Shown one piece after another: positions 62,384-64,000 of a DNA stretch of 64,000 nucleotides. Within the stretch, counting starts at the first letter, position 1. The number at the start of each line of letters is the position of its first letter. The DNA comes from Streptomyces halstedii (lineage in GTDB: Bacteria; Actinomycetota; Actinomycetes; Streptomycetales; Streptomycetaceae): positions 1-64,000 of the forward strand of contig JOAZ01000001.1 of NCBI GenBank assembly GCA_000720535.1, written 5' to 3'. The notes beneath the pieces are model-generated. The model searched no databases, was not told the DNA's origin, and saw nothing but the letters and a program-made list of their open reading frames with translations. Position numbers and translations under genes: made by a program.

Positions 62384-64000
62384 ATGACGAAGCCATCACT
62401 CCCCGAGCTCCTCCACGCCGCCGTCACCGCCGTAGGCGGTACGGAACGGCCCGGCCAGGCCGCCATGGCCGGAGCCGTCGCCGAGGCCGTCGACGACAAC
62501 GCCCACCTGCTGGTCCAGGCCGGTACCGGCACGGGCAAGTCCCTCGGGTACCTGGTGCCCGCGCTGGCCCACGGGGAGCGTGTCGTGGTGGCGACCGCGA
62601 CCCTGGCCCTCCAGCGCCAGCTGGTGGAGCGGGACCTCCCGCGCACGGTCGACGCGCTGCACCCGCTGCTGCGCCGCCGCCCACAGTTCGCCATGCTCAA
62701 GGGCCGGTCGAACTACCTCTGCCTGCACCGGCTCCACGAGGGCGTCCCGCAGGACGAGGAGGAGGGCCTGTTCGACCAGTTCGAGGCGGCGGCACCGTCC
62801 AGCAAGCTGGGGCAGGACCTGCTGCGGATGCGCGACTGGTCGGACGACACGGAGACCGGCGACCGCGACGACCTCACCCCGGGCGTCTCCGACCGGGCCT
62901 GGGCCCAGGTCTCGGTCTCCTCGCGCGAATGCCTGGGCGCGACGAAGTGCGCGTACGGCGCGGAGTGCTTCGCGGAGGCGGCGCGGGAGCGGGCCAAGCT
63001 CGCCGATGTCGTCGTCACCAACCACGCGCTGCTCGCCATCGACGCCATCGAGGGCGCCCCGGTCCTCCCGCAGCACGAGGTGCTGATCGTCGACGAGGCC
63101 CATGAGCTGGTCTCGCGGGTCACCGGGGTGGCCACCGGCGAGCTGAACCCCGGCCAGGTCAACCGGGCGGTGCGCCGGGCGGCCAAGCTGGTCGACGAGA
63201 AGGCGGCCGACGCGCTGCAGACCGCCTCGGAGGGGTTCGAGCGGGTCATGGAGCTGGCGCTCCCGGGGCGCCTGGAGGAGGTGCCCGAGGACCTCGGCTA
63301 CGCGCTGATGGCCCTGCGTGACGCCGCGCGTACGGTGATCTCCGCGCTCGGTTCCACCCGGGACAAGTCCGTGCAGGACGAGGACGCCGTCCGCAAGCAG
63401 GCGGTGGCGTCGGTCGAGTCCGTCCACAGCGTCGCGGAGCGCATCGTCCAGGGCTCCGAGTACGACGTCGTCTGGTACGAGCGCCACGACCGCTTCGGCG
63501 CCTCCGTGCGGGTCGCGCCGCTCTCCGTGTCGGGGCTGCTGCGGGAGAAGCTCTTCGCCGAGCGTTCGGTGGTCCTGACCTCGGCCACGCTGAAGCTGGG
63601 CGGCGACTTCAACGGGGTGGGCGCGTCCCTCGGGCTCGCCCCGGAGGGCACGGCCGGCGAGGACGTCCCGCAGTGGAAGGGGCTGGACGTCGGTTCGCCG
63701 TTCGACTATCCGAAGCAGGGCATCCTGTACGTCGCCCGGCACCTGGCGACCCCGGGCCGGGAGGGGGCCCGCACGGACATGCTGGACGAGCTCGCCGAGC
63801 TGGTGGACGCGGCGGGGGGCCGCACCCTGGGGCTGTTCTCCTCCATGCGGGCGGCCCAGGCCGCCGCGGAGGAGCTGCGCGGACGGCAGGACCGGACGAT
63901 CCTCCTCCAGGGCGAGGAGACGCTCGGGGAGCTGATCAAGAACTTCGCGGCGGACCCGGAGACCTGCCTCTTCGGCACCCTGTCGCTCTGGCAGGGCGTG
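62384..64000 (+). CDS. dinG: DinG-family ATP-dependent helicase (3' end beyond the window)
   Basis: 539 residues are visible with no stop before the window ends. XPD/DinG-type SF2 helicase: Walker A GTGTGKS (48-54), DEAH box VLIVDEAHELV, SATLKLGG, and four Fe-S cluster Cys (NYLCLH, then CLGATKCAYGAEC). These 5'-3' helicases unwind forked DNA and R-loops during repair. ATG 62384 was chosen because a damage-type promoter ends nine bases before it. The reading frame remains open to base 64000. Confidence 0.93.
   Translation, partial: MTKPSLPELLHAAVTAVGGTERPGQAAMAGAVAEAVDDNAHLLVQAGTGTGKSLGYLVPALAHGERVVVATATLALQRQLVERDLPRTVDALHPLLRRRPQFAMLKGRSNYLCLHRLHEGVPQDEEEGLFDQFEAAAPSSKLGQDLLRMRDWSDDTETGDRDDLTPGVSDRAWAQVSVSSRECLGATKCAYGAECFAEAARERAKLADVVVTNHALLAIDAIEGAPVLPQHEVLIVDEAHELVSRVTGVATGELNPGQVNRAVRRAAKLVDEKAADALQTASEGFERVMELALPGRLEEVPEDLGYALMALRDAARTVISALGSTRDKSVQDEDAVRKQAVASVESVHSVAERIVQGSEYDVVWYERHDRFGASVRVAPLSVSGLLREKLFAERSVVLTSATLKLGGDFNGVGASLGLAPEGTAGEDVPQWKGLDVGSPFDYPKQGILYVARHLATPGREGARTDMLDELAELVDAAGGRTLGLFSSMRAAQAAAEELRGRQDRTILLQGEETLGELIKNFAADPETCLFGTLSLWQGV

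Overview
The window is a core-chromosome segment of a Streptomyces. GC content is very high and G/C dominates third codon positions, GTG starts and 4-bp ATGA/GTGA gene overlaps are common, and the gene order (osaC-osaA-osaB-ftsK-rimO-pgsA-cinA-clgR-dps, lhr/nei, recA-recX, gluABCD/gluRK, miaB-miaA-dapF-rshA-hflX, siderophore genes, dinG) is the one known from Streptomyces coelicolor and relatives. The species cannot be fixed from this sequence alone.

Layout. 1-600: the 3' end of a 5S rRNA gene (the tail of an rrn operon), a tRNA-Thr(GGT) gene with its own promoter and terminator, and a MITE-like element whose right end contains the osaC stop codon. 597-9993: the osmoadaptation group osaC (RsbW/PAS/GAF/PP2C regulator), osaA (giant HAMP-array hybrid histidine kinase) and osaB (response regulator with coiled coil). 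10199-18449: ftsK, a RodZ-like protein, rimO-pgsA-pncC as an overlapping operon, clgR, dpsB and a CsbD-like stress protein. 18761-24893: a small membrane protein, then a Nei-type glycosylase and the Lhr helicase on the minus strand. 25008-26969: an AraC-type regulator with azlCD. 27055-31620: a cyclase-like orphan, DUF3046, an AI-2E family permease, and recA-recX. 32102-36146: an orphan Pro-rich protein, a rhodanese and a cysteine dioxygenase behind a Cys-rich leader peptide, and an FAD monooxygenase. 36530-42381: the glutamate ABC importer gluABCD, divergent from the two-component system gluR-gluK. 42511-49011: a TAXI solute receptor, miaB, an extradiol-dioxygenase-like protein, a small antitoxin-like protein, miaA, a membrane protein and dapF. 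49151-55898: a RelA/SpoT homologue, an M1 metallopeptidase, hflX and a serine protease lipoprotein. 56256-62279: a four-gene NRPS-independent siderophore operon. 62384-end: dinG, running off the window.

Themes. (1) DNA damage: recA and dinG each carry a good match to the LexA-independent actinobacterial damage promoter (TTGTCRGTG-N8-TANNNT), and lhr has a degenerate copy at the same place relative to its start; recA also has a LexA-box-like site inside a second promoter. (2) Stress: the Osa proteins, ClgR with a C-terminal Ala-Ala, Dps, CsbD and a RelA/SpoT homologue. (3) Nutrient sensing: a cysteine-rich leaderless leader peptide ahead of cysteine dioxygenase, the glutamate transporter with its sensor system, and an orphan siderophore cluster that makes diaminobutyrate but lacks the decarboxylase and hydroxylase of rhizobactin-type pathways. 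Many genes have a TANNNT box 6-9 bases before the start codon, suggesting leaderless transcripts.
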